Below the pieces are notes generated by a model that was given only the letters and a program-made list of their open reading frames with translations, made no database searches and had not been told where the DNA came from. From Halorussus pelagicus (GTDB lineage Archaea; Halobacteriota; Halobacteria; Halobacteriales; Haladaptataceae), in NCBI RefSeq assembly GCF_004087835.1, contig NZ_CP035119.1, positions 2,953,362-3,017,361 of the forward strand: a stretch of DNA of 64,000 bases, written 5' to 3'. Below, piece after piece: positions 8,231-16,238 of this stretch (its first letter is position 1; each line of letters starts with the position of its first letter). Made by a program: the position numbers and the translations under genes.

Positions 8231-9129
8231 TGGTCGGTGGAACACTGCGGGACCTGCGAGAGCGCATCGCGGACCGTCACGACGAGAGCGGTCGTTACTA
8301 CGTGAGCTGTGCCCGAACCGGCGAACGGCCGGTTCCGGTCGCCGGAAAGCGCTTCGAGACGCGCGAGACCGCGGCGAGGGCGGCCGAACTCGCCGCCGAG
8401 TACCGGGCTGAACTCCGGTGCTACGACCCCCGCCTCCCTCACTACGACCTCGTGGTCTCGGAGGACCCCGGCCCGAGCGGCCCGGTTGACCCGGTTCCGG
8501 TGGTCGAGGAGACCGACGCCACGCGGGTCTCGGACTTCTGTCACGACGTTGCCGCCGCGGTGTTCGAGGCACTCTCGGAACTCGACGAGAAAGCCGTCGA
8601 GCGGGCCGTGCTGGAGGCGTATCTCCACTCTGCCGAGTCGGTGACCGACCCCGACGAACTCTGTTTGGTCTTGCTCTCGACGGCGGCGGTCGAACTCGAC
8701 GACCGACTCGAACCCGACCGGCAGGGCGAGGTCCTGCGAGTCGCCGCGGACCGACTCGGCGCTCGCTCGGACTCCGCGGCGTCGGGCGCGGCCGACCCCG
8801 TGGACGCCGCGCTGTCGCGCTTGGACGGACTTTCGCTGGTCGGCGATTACGCGGTGGACCGGAACGGCGGACGCGAGCGGACCAGCCTGTTCGAGGACGG
8901 TCGCGCCGGGCGCTCGTGGACGGTCACGGTCGAGGAGTACGCCTTCGACAGCGTGGACGGCCGGGTGCCGACGCTCCCGTTCGCCGTCGAACTGCTCCGG
9001 CGACTGCCCGGCGAGCGCATCGCGGTCTCCGATCTCCGAGCGACCGGCGAGTCGGGGTGGACGTTCGTCGTCTCGGCCGACGCTGCGAGTTCGCGGGCGG
9101 TCAGCCTCGCCGTGCCGGAAAACGCCTGA
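8230..9129 (+). CDS. uncharacterised haloarchaeal protein under a palindromic operator
   Basis: A 299-residue soluble, acidic protein; start at ATG 8230 directly after the palindrome. Residues 1-80 (VGGTLRDLRERIADRHDE... RFETRETAARAAELAAEYRAELRCYDPRLPHYDL) form a compact block that looks like a small DNA- or ligand-handling domain found in other haloarchaeal hypotheticals (DUF7551/7552-like by recall). The middle is helical with Cys in DFCHDV and DELCLVLL; the C-terminal 90 residues are beta-rich. No catalytic motif is recognised. The operator suggests metal- or iron-responsive expression from a leaderless or near-leaderless mRNA. Function unknown. Confidence 0.75.
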   Translation: MVGGTLRDLRERIADRHDESGRYYVSCARTGERPVPVAGKRFETRETAARAAELAAEYRAELRCYDPRLPHYDLVVSEDPGPSGPVDPVPVVEETDATRVSDFCHDVAAAVFEALSELDEKAVERAVLEAYLHSAESVTDPDELCLVLLSTAAVELDDRLEPDRQGEVLRVAADRLGARSDSAASGAADPVDAALSRLDGLSLVGDYAVDRNGGRERTSLFEDGRAGRSWTVTVEEYAFDSVDGRVPTLPFAVELLRRLPGERIAVSDLRATGESGWTFVVSADAASSRAVSLAVPENA

Positions 9130-9159
9130 ATCGGAAGAGGTCGCAGAGAAAGAGTCCGG

Positions 9160-9624
9160 TCAGGTCTCGAAGTCCGGTAGGTCCTCCGGGGCGTCGTACT
9201 CGGCCTCCCAGTCGATGTAGTCGGTCTCCAGCGTGTCGCAGACGACCTGTCCGAGTTCGGTCATCGCGGCGTTGATTCCCGAGACGGTGTTCCACGAGTC
9301 GAGGTCGGGGTGGTAGTCCCTCGCTTTCCAGTCCTCGGGGATGCCCGGCGCGTGGTAGCCAACTCGGTCGGCGAAATCGTCCCAGAAAAAGTCGTACTCG
9401 CGGAACAGGCCGAGTTCGCGGGCGATTTCGAACTCCGATTCGTCGAGGTCGGTGTGTTCGGCCCACTCCTCGAAGGCGTCGTCCCACGCGCCGTCGGACA
9501 GGAACTCCTCCAGTTCCTCCCGGCGGTAGTCGGTGTCGCCCTGCACCTCCACGTCGTCGTACTCCTGTAGGTCCCTCGCGTCCGCCAGTTCGGGCGGGTC
9601 CGGAACCGCTACGTCGAGTCCCAT
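9160..9624 (-). CDS. acidic hypothetical protein
   Basis: A 154-residue, very acidic soluble protein, starting at the ATG of MGLDVAVPDPPE; a longer frame to 9768 adds a basic, non-haloarchaeal-looking leader and is rejected. It is rich in Asp, Glu, Trp and Tyr (for example FDTD-like and YDFFWDDFADRVGYHAPGIPEDW) and has a single Cys. No known domain is recognised. It is convergent with the preceding gene, 30 bases apart. Probably a conserved haloarchaeal protein because the start has a clean acidic composition; function unknown. Confidence 0.65.
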   Translation of the reverse strand: MGLDVAVPDPPELADARDLQEYDDVEVQGDTDYRREELEEFLSDGAWDDAFEEWAEHTDLDESEFEIARELGLFREYDFFWDDFADRVGYHAPGIPEDWKARDYHPDLDSWNTVSGINAAMTELGQVVCDTLETDYIDWEAEYDAPEDLPDFET

Positions 9625-9869
9625 GCCCGAGCGATACGCCCGCGACGCCGATAAGCGTTCCTTCCGGCCGCAGGAGGGCGATTCGCTCGGTCCGAACTCG
9701 GCGCGTCGAGGTCGAACCGCCGAGTTAGGACCGGCTTTCTCCGGGGTCGCGTTCCGGCGTGCGTGCAATACGCTCGCCGTAATCCGGGTTTCCGACGCCT
9801 CTACGACTCGTTACGCCGTGGAGCGTCGTGTCGATTTATGTTCGTCTCGTCCCGAGATTCGTCCGCAGT

Positions 9870-10661
9870 ATGGGTAACACACTATCAGACGTACGAACGC
9901 GGATGGCGACGGTCGGCGTCGCCCTGCTGGTGATGATGAGTTTCGCGGGGGTCGGGGTAGCGACAGTCGCGGCGAGTAACTCGGGCGCACAGGACGGCGA
10001 GGCCCAGGTCAGGGTGGCGCACATGTCACCCGACGCGCCCGCCGTGGACGTACTGGTAGACGGCGAACCGGTCGTCGAGGGCGTCGAGTTCGGGGCCGTC
10101 AGCGACTACCTGGCCCTCTCGGAAGGCCACCACGACATAACGGTTCAAACGAGCGAGGACGAGACGGTCGTTATCGAGGAGAACGTCACGGTCGAGGCTG
10201 ACACCGCCTACACCGCGGCGGCGGTCGGCGAAGTGTCCGAGGAGACCCTCGAACTGGCCGTCTTCGAGGACGACTTCGAGACGCCGAGCGACGAGAACAC
10301 CTCGGTGCGCCTGGTCCACGTCTCGCCCGACGCGCCCGCGGTGGACGTGACTGTCGCGGGCACCGACACGGTGCTGTTCGACAACGTCTCGTTCGGTAAC
10401 GCCACCGACTACGTGGAGATTCCGGCGGACGACTACGAGCTAGAAATCCGGGGCGCGACCGAAGACAACGACGGTGAGGTCGTGACCACGGTCAACGTCT
10501 CGGCAGAGGGCGGCACGGTCTACTCGGCGTTCGCCGCCGGATACCTCTCGCCCGACGAGGCACCCGCCGACACGCCCTTCGAGGTCATCTTCGCCACCGA
10601 CGCTGGCGGCGAGATGACGGAGATGATGGATAGCGAAAACGAAACCACGGCGGAAGCGTAA
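9870..10661 (+). CDS. exported DUF4397 repeat protein
   Basis: A 263-residue protein with an N-terminal hydrophobic leader (about residues 13-36) and two tandem DUF4397 repeats beginning VRVAHMSPDAPAVDVLVDG (near 52) and VRLVHVSPDAPAVDVTVAG (near 148). The repeats are beta-sandwich modules common in archaeal and bacterial cell-surface proteins. The tail is Met/Glu/Thr-rich (EMTEMMDSENETTAEA). No enzymatic residues are seen. The start at ATG 9870 is preferred to an in-frame GTG 42 bases upstream. Likely a cell-envelope protein; ligand unknown. Confidence 0.85.
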   Translation: MGNTLSDVRTRMATVGVALLVMMSFAGVGVATVAASNSGAQDGEAQVRVAHMSPDAPAVDVLVDGEPVVEGVEFGAVSDYLALSEGHHDITVQTSEDETVVIEENVTVEADTAYTAAAVGEVSEETLELAVFEDDFETPSDENTSVRLVHVSPDAPAVDVTVAGTDTVLFDNVSFGNATDYVEIPADDYELEIRGATEDNDGEVVTTVNVSAEGGTVYSAFAAGYLSPDEAPADTPFEVIFATDAGGEMTEMMDSENETTAEA

Positions 10662-10692
10662 CGCGCTAACCACGGCAGAAGCGTAACGCGCT
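10644..10692 (+). repeat. tandem duplication of a gene's 3' end
   Basis: A 24-base unit (10644-10667) covering the last codons and stop of the DUF4397 gene is repeated at 10669-10692 with one mismatch and one base between copies. The second copy lies outside the gene. Looks like a recent replication-slippage duplication. Confidence 0.8.
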
Positions 10693-10715
10693 GCAGACGG
10701 GAGTTCCGCGGTGAC

Positions 10716-11210
10716 TCACTCGTCGCCGTTTTCCTCGATTTTTTCGGCGACCGCGGCCAACTGCTCGCGGCGCTGGTCGCGCGCGGCGTCTCTGAGCGCA
10801 CGCTGGTTCTCGGTTGGGCAGTCGAGGTCCGGTACCTCGGTCGGCGTGCCGTCGTCGTCCAGCGCGACGAAGGTGAAAAAGGAGGTGGTCGTCTCACGCT
10901 CCTCGCCGGTCCGGGGGTCCTCGGCGCGCACGTCAACTTTCACCTCGATGCTCGTCCGACCGGTCTCGAAGACGAACGCCTCGACGACGGCGACTTCTCC
11001 GAGGTCGATAGCGGAGATGAAATCGACGTGGTCCATCGAGGCGGTGACACACTGGTAGTTCGAGAACCGCATCGCGGCGATGGCTCCGCAGATGTCCATC
11101 CAGTGGAGGACCGCACCCCCGAGCGCCCGGCCGAGGTTGTTGGTATCGTTTGGCAACAGGAGTTCGGTCATCTCGGTGTAGGAGTCCATCAGCGTCGCTG
11201 TGTCCGACAT
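10716..11210 (-). CDS. acyl-CoA thioesterase, hotdog fold
   Basis: A 164-residue hotdog-fold protein starting at MSDTATLMDS (an in-frame upstream Met at 11237 adds nine residues). It has the 4HBT/BFIT-type block PNDTNNLGRALGGAVLHWMD with the catalytic-region Asn/Asp and the long helix, a VTASMDHVDFISAIDLGE strand, and FETGRTSIEVKVDVRAEDP. This is the YciA/acyl-CoA hydrolase family, which cleaves acyl-CoA to free acid and CoA in the cytoplasm. Substrate chain length is not readable. Single gene, antiparallel to its neighbours. Confidence 0.9.
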   Translation of the reverse strand: MSDTATLMDSYTEMTELLLPNDTNNLGRALGGAVLHWMDICGAIAAMRFSNYQCVTASMDHVDFISAIDLGEVAVVEAFVFETGRTSIEVKVDVRAEDPRTGEERETTTSFFTFVALDDDGTPTEVPDLDCPTENQRALRDAARDQRREQLAAVAEKIEENGDE

Positions 11211-11420
11211 CGTTCGGACCGTCACGCTCGGGGGCAATCCCGTTTTCGCCTCGCGCGTTCGGCGTCGAGTCGGGCGTTCCGCGCTCGGCGTCGGGTCCGG
11301 CGTTCGCGTCCGAGCGCGACGCGAACATTCGTCGGAGAACTCCCGATGCGGAACTCTCGGCTGGCTGGTATTTATCTCGGCACCGACAACGGTAAAAAGG
11401 GATAGCGTGTAAGGCGAACG

Positions 11421-12722
11421 ATGAGCGATTCAGCCGAGTTAGACGCCGGAGACGGCGAGGGCAGCGTCCGCGTCGTCGGGACCGCCCACGTCTCCGCCGA
11501 CAGCGTCGAGGAGGTCCGCGAGACCATCGACGAGGAGCGCCCCGACGTGGTCGCGGTCGAACTCGACGAGGGGAGGTATCGCCAGATGCAGGGCGAAGTG
11601 GCCCAAGACCTCGAACCCTCGGACCTGCTCGAAGGGAACACCGTCTTCCAGTTCATCGCCTACTGGATGCTGTCGTACGTGCAGGCCCAGATGGGCGAGC
11701 AGTTCGACATCGAACCCGGCGCGGACATGCAGGCCGCAATCGAGACCGCCGAGGCGGTCGGGAGCGAGGTCGCGCTGGTTGACCGAGACATCCAGACCAC
11801 CATCCAGCGCTTCTGGGCGCGGATGAGTTTCTTCGAGAAACTTCGGATGGTCTGGGAACTCTGTCTGGTGATGGTCGGCATCGGCGAACCCGACGAGGAC
11901 GAGGAGTTCGACATCGAGGAGATGACCGACGGCGACGTGGTGACGGCGATGATGGAGGAGTTCCGCCAGTTCTCCCCCGGCGGCGCGGAGGCGCTCATCG
12001 ACGAGCGCGACGCCTTCATCGCTCACCGACTCGTCGCCCTGCGGCGGGCGGGCCACGATGTCGTCGCAATCGTCGGCGCGGGCCACCGCGCGGGCATCGA
12101 GGAGTATCTCGACCACCCCGAGCGCCTGCCGCCGATGGAGGAGTTGGTCGGAACGGAATCAGGACGGCGGTTCTCGCTGTTCAAGATTTTCGGCTACGTG
12201 ATGGCGCTGGGCTTTCTCACGTTCTTCTTCCTGCTGTTCATGGCCGGTGTGCGGAACGTTCTCCTCCTGAAGGTGTTCGCGGCGTGGTTCCTGTTCAACG
12301 GCATCTTCGCGTTCGGACTGGCGAAACTGGCGGGCGCGCGCTGGACTTCGGCGGGCGTCGGCGGCGCGGTGGCGTGGCTAACGAGCGTCAACCCCCTGCT
12401 CGCGCCGGGGTGGTTCGCGGGCTACGTCGAGTTGAAGTACACCTCGGTCAACGTCGGCGACATCTCCAAACTTAACGAGATTCTGGCCGACGAGGAGAGT
12501 CCGCTCCGGGACATCATGCGTCGAATGCTCGACGTGCCGCTGTTCCGCCTCATCGCCATCGTGGCGATGACGAACGTCGGAAGCATGATTGCGAGTTTCG
12601 CCTTCCCGTTCGTCGTGTTGCCCCTGCTCGGGTCCCAAGTCGGCGGCGTCGGGCAGGTGACCGACCTGATGATACAGGGCGCGCAGAACAGCGCAGACCT
12701 CATCATCCGGACGTTGACATGA
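11421..12722 (+). CDS. TraB/PrgY-family membrane protein
   Basis: A 433-residue protein. The N-terminal TraB domain has GTAHVSADSVEEV (20-32), VVAVELDEGRY and the later GAGHRAGIEEYLD near 216-228, the paired GxxH motifs of the TraB/TIKI/GumN superfamily. The C-terminal half contains about four to five membrane segments. TIKI relatives are metal-dependent proteases and PrgY/TraB members inhibit peptide pheromones; archaeal members have no shown function. It overlaps the following M50 protease gene by four bases (ATGA), so the two are almost certainly co-translated. Confidence 0.88.
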   Translation: MSDSAELDAGDGEGSVRVVGTAHVSADSVEEVRETIDEERPDVVAVELDEGRYRQMQGEVAQDLEPSDLLEGNTVFQFIAYWMLSYVQAQMGEQFDIEPGADMQAAIETAEAVGSEVALVDRDIQTTIQRFWARMSFFEKLRMVWELCLVMVGIGEPDEDEEFDIEEMTDGDVVTAMMEEFRQFSPGGAEALIDERDAFIAHRLVALRRAGHDVVAIVGAGHRAGIEEYLDHPERLPPMEELVGTESGRRFSLFKIFGYVMALGFLTFFFLLFMAGVRNVLLLKVFAAWFLFNGIFAFGLAKLAGARWTSAGVGGAVAWLTSVNPLLAPGWFAGYVELKYTSVNVGDISKLNEILADEESPLRDIMRRMLDVPLFRLIAIVAMTNVGSMIASFAFPFVVLPLLGSQVGGVGQVTDLMIQGAQNSADLIIRTLT

Positions 12723-13336
12723 AAGTCGGTGACATTCGGTTCGGCACGCGCGAGGTATTCGATATCGCCGTCGCGTGGGCGGCCCTCGGACTCGCCTTCG
12801 CGCTGTTCTTCGGCGGCGGCGGTCGGACGATTCTGCGTCGTCCGGGCGTCCTGCTCGGACTGCTCCCCGCGAGTCTCGTGACCGCGGGGTTAGGGTTTCT
12901 GCTCCACGAGATGGCTCACAAAATCACCGCGATTCGGTTCGGGCAGATAGCGGAGTTCCGCGCCGACTACGGCATGCTCTTTCTCGCCGTCGTGGGCGCG
13001 CTGGCTGGCTTTCTCTTCGCCGCGCCCGGCGCGGTGTACCATCAGGGCCGCGCGACGCTCCGAGAGAACGGTCTCATCGCGCTCGCCGGACCGCTGACCA
13101 ACGTTGCGCTCGGGATGGTGTTTTTCGTGCTAGAACTGCTGTTCGGCGGCACACTTGGGAGCATCGCGGCGCTCGGCGTCCGCATCAACTTCCTGCTGGC
13201 TGGCTTCAACATGATTCCGTTCGGACCGCTCGACGGCAACACGGTCAAGGAGTGGAGCGTCCCCGCGTTCGCCGGGTTCGGCCTGCCCTGCTTCGCGCTG
13301 GCGGCGTGGGCGCTCTTTGGCTTCTCAGTCCTCTGA
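12719..13336 (+). CDS. site-2-type (M50) membrane metalloprotease
   Basis: A 205-residue polytopic protein with the zinc motif HEMAH (63-67) inside a membrane segment, and the third-ligand motif NMIPFGPLDGNTV near residue 165. This matches the small M50 family of intramembrane proteases. It has about six hydrophobic segments and no PDZ or CBS domain. S2P enzymes cleave transmembrane helices to release regulators. Translationally coupled to the TraB-like gene, which suggests joint action at the membrane; substrate unknown. Confidence 0.9.
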   Translation: MKVGDIRFGTREVFDIAVAWAALGLAFALFFGGGGRTILRRPGVLLGLLPASLVTAGLGFLLHEMAHKITAIRFGQIAEFRADYGMLFLAVVGALAGFLFAAPGAVYHQGRATLRENGLIALAGPLTNVALGMVFFVLELLFGGTLGSIAALGVRINFLLAGFNMIPFGPLDGNTVKEWSVPAFAGFGLPCFALAAWALFGFSVL

Positions 13337-13444
13337 GTTCGTGTAGACGCCAGCGCGCCGAATCGGAGGCCCACAGAATTCAGACGCGCTCCCTCCCGAC
13401 GCGCAAACGGTGGAACTTTACTCGCCGACCGCCCCATTCTCACC

Positions 13445-14419
13445 ATGACCGAAGACGAGGAACTCACCTACGCGGACGCCGGGGTGGACATCGAGGCGAG
13501 CGAGGCCGCGACGGCGGCGCTGGTCGGCGCTGTCGGCGACATCGACGAGAGCGAATACGCGGGCCTGCTGGACATCGGCGACCGCTACCTCGCGCTTGCG
13601 ACCGACGGCGTAGGCACGAAACTGCTCGTGGCTGAGGCGTTGGGCGACTACTCGACGGTCGGCATCGACTGCATCGCCATGAATGCCAACGACCTCGTGG
13701 CGTCAGGCGTCGAACCGGTCGCGTTCGTGGATTACCTCGCCGTAGACGAACCCAGCGAGGAGTTCTCCGAGCAGGTCGGCGACGGACTCGCCGCGGGTGC
13801 CGAGGAGGCCGACATCGCGCTGGTCGGCGGCGAGACGGCGGTGATGCCCGAGGTAATCAAGGGGCTAGACCTCGCGGGCGCGTGCGTCGGTCTCACACCG
13901 AAAGACGCCGTTTTTCCCGGCGAGGCCGAGGTCGGCGACGCGCTGGTCGGGTTCCCCGCCAGCGGCATCCACTCGAACGGCCTGACCCTCGCACGGGAGG
14001 CCGCGACGCGCGACCACGAGTACACCGACCCCTTCCCGCTCGGCGACGGCGAGGAGTCCATCGGCGAGGTCCTGCTCGAACCGACCCGCATCTACACGTA
14101 CCTGCTCGACCACCTGCGGGACCGCGAGGTTCACGCCGGGGCCCACGTCACCGGCGGCGGGTGGACCAACCTCTCGCGGATGGGTGAGTTCCGCTACGAA
14201 ATTGCCGACCCGTTCGACGCCCATCCGATTTTCCAGTTCGTGCAGGAGGAGGGCAACATCGGCGACGAGGAGATGCACCGGACGTTCAACATGGGCACCG
14301 GGTTCGTCGTTGCGCTTCCCCCAGACGAGGCAGAGACGCTGGCCGACGAGACGGACGGCCGAATCGTCGGCGAGGTCCGCGAGGGCGACTGCGTGGCGAT
14401 TCGCGGTCTCGAACTGTAG
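13445..14419 (+). CDS. purM: phosphoribosylformylglycinamidine cyclo-ligase
   Basis: A 324-residue purine-biosynthesis enzyme that converts FGAM plus ATP to AIR. Diagnostic blocks are YADAGVDIEA at the N-terminus, ATDGVGTKLLVAEAL (53-67), the DCIAMNANDLVASGVEP block near 77, LVGGETAVMPEV near 124, GFPASGIHSNGLTLAREA near 172 and HVTGGGW near 237, which build the PurS/PurM ATP and substrate site. Length is normal for archaeal PurM. It is monocistronic here; the next gene follows after about 105 bases that contain a hairpin. Confidence 0.95.
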   Translation: MTEDEELTYADAGVDIEASEAATAALVGAVGDIDESEYAGLLDIGDRYLALATDGVGTKLLVAEALGDYSTVGIDCIAMNANDLVASGVEPVAFVDYLAVDEPSEEFSEQVGDGLAAGAEEADIALVGGETAVMPEVIKGLDLAGACVGLTPKDAVFPGEAEVGDALVGFPASGIHSNGLTLAREAATRDHEYTDPFPLGDGEESIGEVLLEPTRIYTYLLDHLRDREVHAGAHVTGGGWTNLSRMGEFRYEIADPFDAHPIFQFVQEEGNIGDEEMHRTFNMGTGFVVALPPDEAETLADETDGRIVGEVREGDCVAIRGLEL

Positions 14420-14441
14420 CGGGGCGCGGTCCTCGAAGCGT

Positions 14442-14509
14442 GACGTGTCCCAGACCGCATTGGCGCGCCGACGCGTTTTGTGGCTACAAGACGCTACACG
14501 GGACACGTC
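14442..14509 (+). repeat. inverted repeat/hairpin between purM and dodecin
   Basis: GACGTGTCCC (14442-14451) is the exact reverse complement of GGGACACGTC (14500-14509), with a 48-base loop holding further short complementary stretches. It could fold in RNA as a 3' end structure of purM or a leader of the dodecin gene. No known riboswitch class is recognised. Confidence 0.5.
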
Positions 14510-14524
14510 GTAGCGTCGCTGCCC

Positions 14525-14737
14525 ATGACGGCAGTCAAAGTGATCAAGGTCCTCGGCACCTCCGAGGAAGGGTGGGAGCAGGCCGCCCACGAAGCGGTCG
14601 AACAGGCGAGCGAGACTATTGAGGACATCCACGGCGTCGAAGTGGAGGACTAGACCGCGGACGTGGAGAACGGCCGGATTCAGGAGTACAAGACGACTGT
14701 CGAAGTCGCGTTTCCGGTCCACCAACAGCAGGAGTGA
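14525..14737 (+). pseudogene. dodecin gene interrupted by one in-frame TAG
   Basis: From ATG 14525 the frame runs 70 codons to TGA 14735-14737 and encodes a complete dodecin apart from a TAG at codon 43 (14651-14653). Start MTAVKVIKVLGTSEEGW, the helix, and the end EYKTTVEVAFPVHQQQE match dodecin length and pattern (about 65-70 residues). Related haloarchaeal dodecins have Gln at this place (VxxQTADVE), so a single CAG to TAG change explains it. The Trp that stacks on flavin in the Halobacterium protein is Gly here, so this was a flavin-site-variant dodecin. Pseudogene, sequencing error, or readthrough are all possible; no reason is seen to assume pyrrolysine. Confidence 0.8.
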
Positions 14738-14768
14738 GCGGCGGCCGGGCGGTCGGGCGGTCGATTTT

Positions 14769-14812
14769 TCACCCGAACTTGTCCGGTTTCAGGAGCGACA
14801 CCAGTCCGACCA
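14769..14812. repeat. left 44-bp direct repeat of the halocin-like cassette
   Basis: Matches 16239-16282 at 42 of 44 bases in the same orientation. On the minus strand it reads VGLVSLLKPDKFG-stop, a near copy of the C-terminus of the membrane protein encoded at 16239-16778. Either an attachment-like repeat made when the cassette inserted at that gene's 3' end, or the remnant of a duplicated gene. Confidence 0.8.
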
Positions 14813-14954
14813 CAGCGAGGTGACTGCGAGCGAATGGACTCGACTGACTACCGGACCGTGAGCCGGTAACGAAGCGATATCTCCGGCTTACCCGTCATGG
14901 CCGTGATTCTACAGGATACTTTGAGATTCAAGCAGCGAAGATTACTCAAAATAC

Positions 14955-14979
14955 GAAGAGTATTTTATAAATATTCTTC
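14955..14979. promoter_or_regulatory. AT-rich imperfect palindrome overlapping the promoter
   Basis: GAAGAGTATTT and AAATATTCTTC form 11-base arms around TAT with one mismatch. A TATA-like TTTATAAATA lies inside. It sits 41 bases before the start of the Cys-rich precursor gene in unusually AT-rich sequence, so it is a candidate core promoter plus operator. Confidence 0.45.
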
Positions 14980-15020
14980 AGTCGAAAATATTATCTCTGT
15001 ATATTTCATCCTTTCAGCTG

Positions 15021-16130
15021 ATGTCTGAGAAAGATGATGAGATGGGTGGAATAAATCGGAGAAACCTCATCAAGAGCTCTGCCGCCGCAGGTGCGCTCGG
15101 TACGAGCGGCGGAGCGCTGAGTTCGGTGTTCGGTACTGTCCGGGCGGAAGAGGCCACGGCCAGCGACATCGAGCAGATCAAGCAGGCACCGGGCGTCCAA
15201 CAGATTCTTGACGAACTCGGCGTCGAATCGCTTCCGGACCCCGAGAAAGTCGAGAAGCGACGCCTCGAAGGCGACGGCGAGGTCACGGACGGCGAACTCG
15301 TCATGATGAAAGTCGAGTTGAAGTACGGGACGCTCCTCGCCGCAAAGCGGAACGGTCAGATCGGGACCGTCTTTACGTTCGATAGGGACCTCTCGTCGGC
15401 ACCGACCAACTACTCGATAGTGACTGAGACGGGCGGGTCGATAGCGAGTACCCGCTCCGACGTTGAGTTCGCGCGGGGCGTTACCGACGCCGAGGAGGAA
15501 CGCGTCCTGTCAACGCTCGACGTTGACGGTAAGATCGAGCGAACGAGGATACAGGCGACCACGGCCATCGACGGGTTCCGCGTGAAGTTGGCAGTGACCG
15601 ACCCGGAAACCGACGAACTGGAAACGCCGGAGTACCTCGTCAACGTCGGCCGAGGGTTCGACCCGAAATCCGAGGAGTTCACTGGGCCATCGGCTAGTCT
15701 GCGCTCCGTCTCCGCGTCCGGCCACACCTCCCAGCGCGTCACGACGGAGGGCATCGGAACCAAAATAATCGCGGACATCCTCAAGGATTGGCTCCTCGCC
15801 AACGTCATCAGTGGGACGCTCGACGAACTCGGCATCGAGTGTGACGACACCTGTACTAACTGTGGGCTGTGGATTTACGACGTAGTGACTGCCTGCGGGA
15901 CGTGTGTCGGCTTCTGTTCGAGCAGCGTGAGTGGCGTCGGTGCGATCCTGTGCGTCGCTTGTTTCTACGCGTTCTGTAGCAAGCCCATCAGCGGTGAGGC
16001 GAACTGCGCGGCCTGTATGGCGTGTCTCCTCACGGGCGACGAACCCGACGTTCCCCCGAACCCGCCGAACGCCTTCCTCAACTGGGTCTGGGACGAACTG
16101 CCGTCGCCGCCGTCGCTCCCGTCCATCTGA
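15021..16130 (+). CDS. Tat-exported precursor with 12-Cys C-terminal peptide, halocin C8-like
   Basis: A 369-residue preproprotein. A Tat signal (NRRNLIKSS, 12-20) is followed by a cysteine-free region of about 210 residues. Then 12 cysteines fall between residues 274 and 335, as C-x3-C-x2-C-x10-C-x2-C-x3-C-x11-C-x2-C-x4-C-x9-C-x2-C-x2-C, with hydrophobic Gly/Ala-rich stretches between them and a proline-rich tail. This layout (Tat leader, acidic pro-region, compact Cys-rich C-terminus) is that of the halocin C8 precursor, whose C-terminal peptide is released as an antimicrobial and whose N-terminal part gives immunity. The similarity is architectural, not a verified alignment. The AT-rich promoter and flanking direct repeats suggest acquisition. 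Confidence 0.7.
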   Translation: MSEKDDEMGGINRRNLIKSSAAAGALGTSGGALSSVFGTVRAEEATASDIEQIKQAPGVQQILDELGVESLPDPEKVEKRRLEGDGEVTDGELVMMKVELKYGTLLAAKRNGQIGTVFTFDRDLSSAPTNYSIVTETGGSIASTRSDVEFARGVTDAEEERVLSTLDVDGKIERTRIQATTAIDGFRVKLAVTDPETDELETPEYLVNVGRGFDPKSEEFTGPSASLRSVSASGHTSQRVTTEGIGTKIIADILKDWLLANVISGTLDELGIECDDTCTNCGLWIYDVVTACGTCVGFCSSSVSGVGAILCVACFYAFCSKPISGEANCAACMACLLTGDEPDVPPNPPNAFLNWVWDELPSPPSLPSI

Positions 16131-16238
16131 CGATAACTGGCGCGTTTGTCGTCCTCCGGTTTCTCGCCGTCATTTCACCGAGCAAACGGACCCGAAAGCG
16201 GCGCTTTCGGGTCCAGTTCCCGTCCGGCATCGATTCGG

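Noticed and set aside
14460..14480. CRISPR-like repeats near 14.5 kb
   Set aside because: Only single inverted repeats are present; no regularly spaced direct repeats, and no cas genes in the window.
14525..14737. Pyrrolysine-coded dodecin through TAG
   Set aside because: Pyl coding has not been noted in this lineage, no pyl genes are in the window, and the position is Gln in relatives, so a simple nonsense change is more likely.
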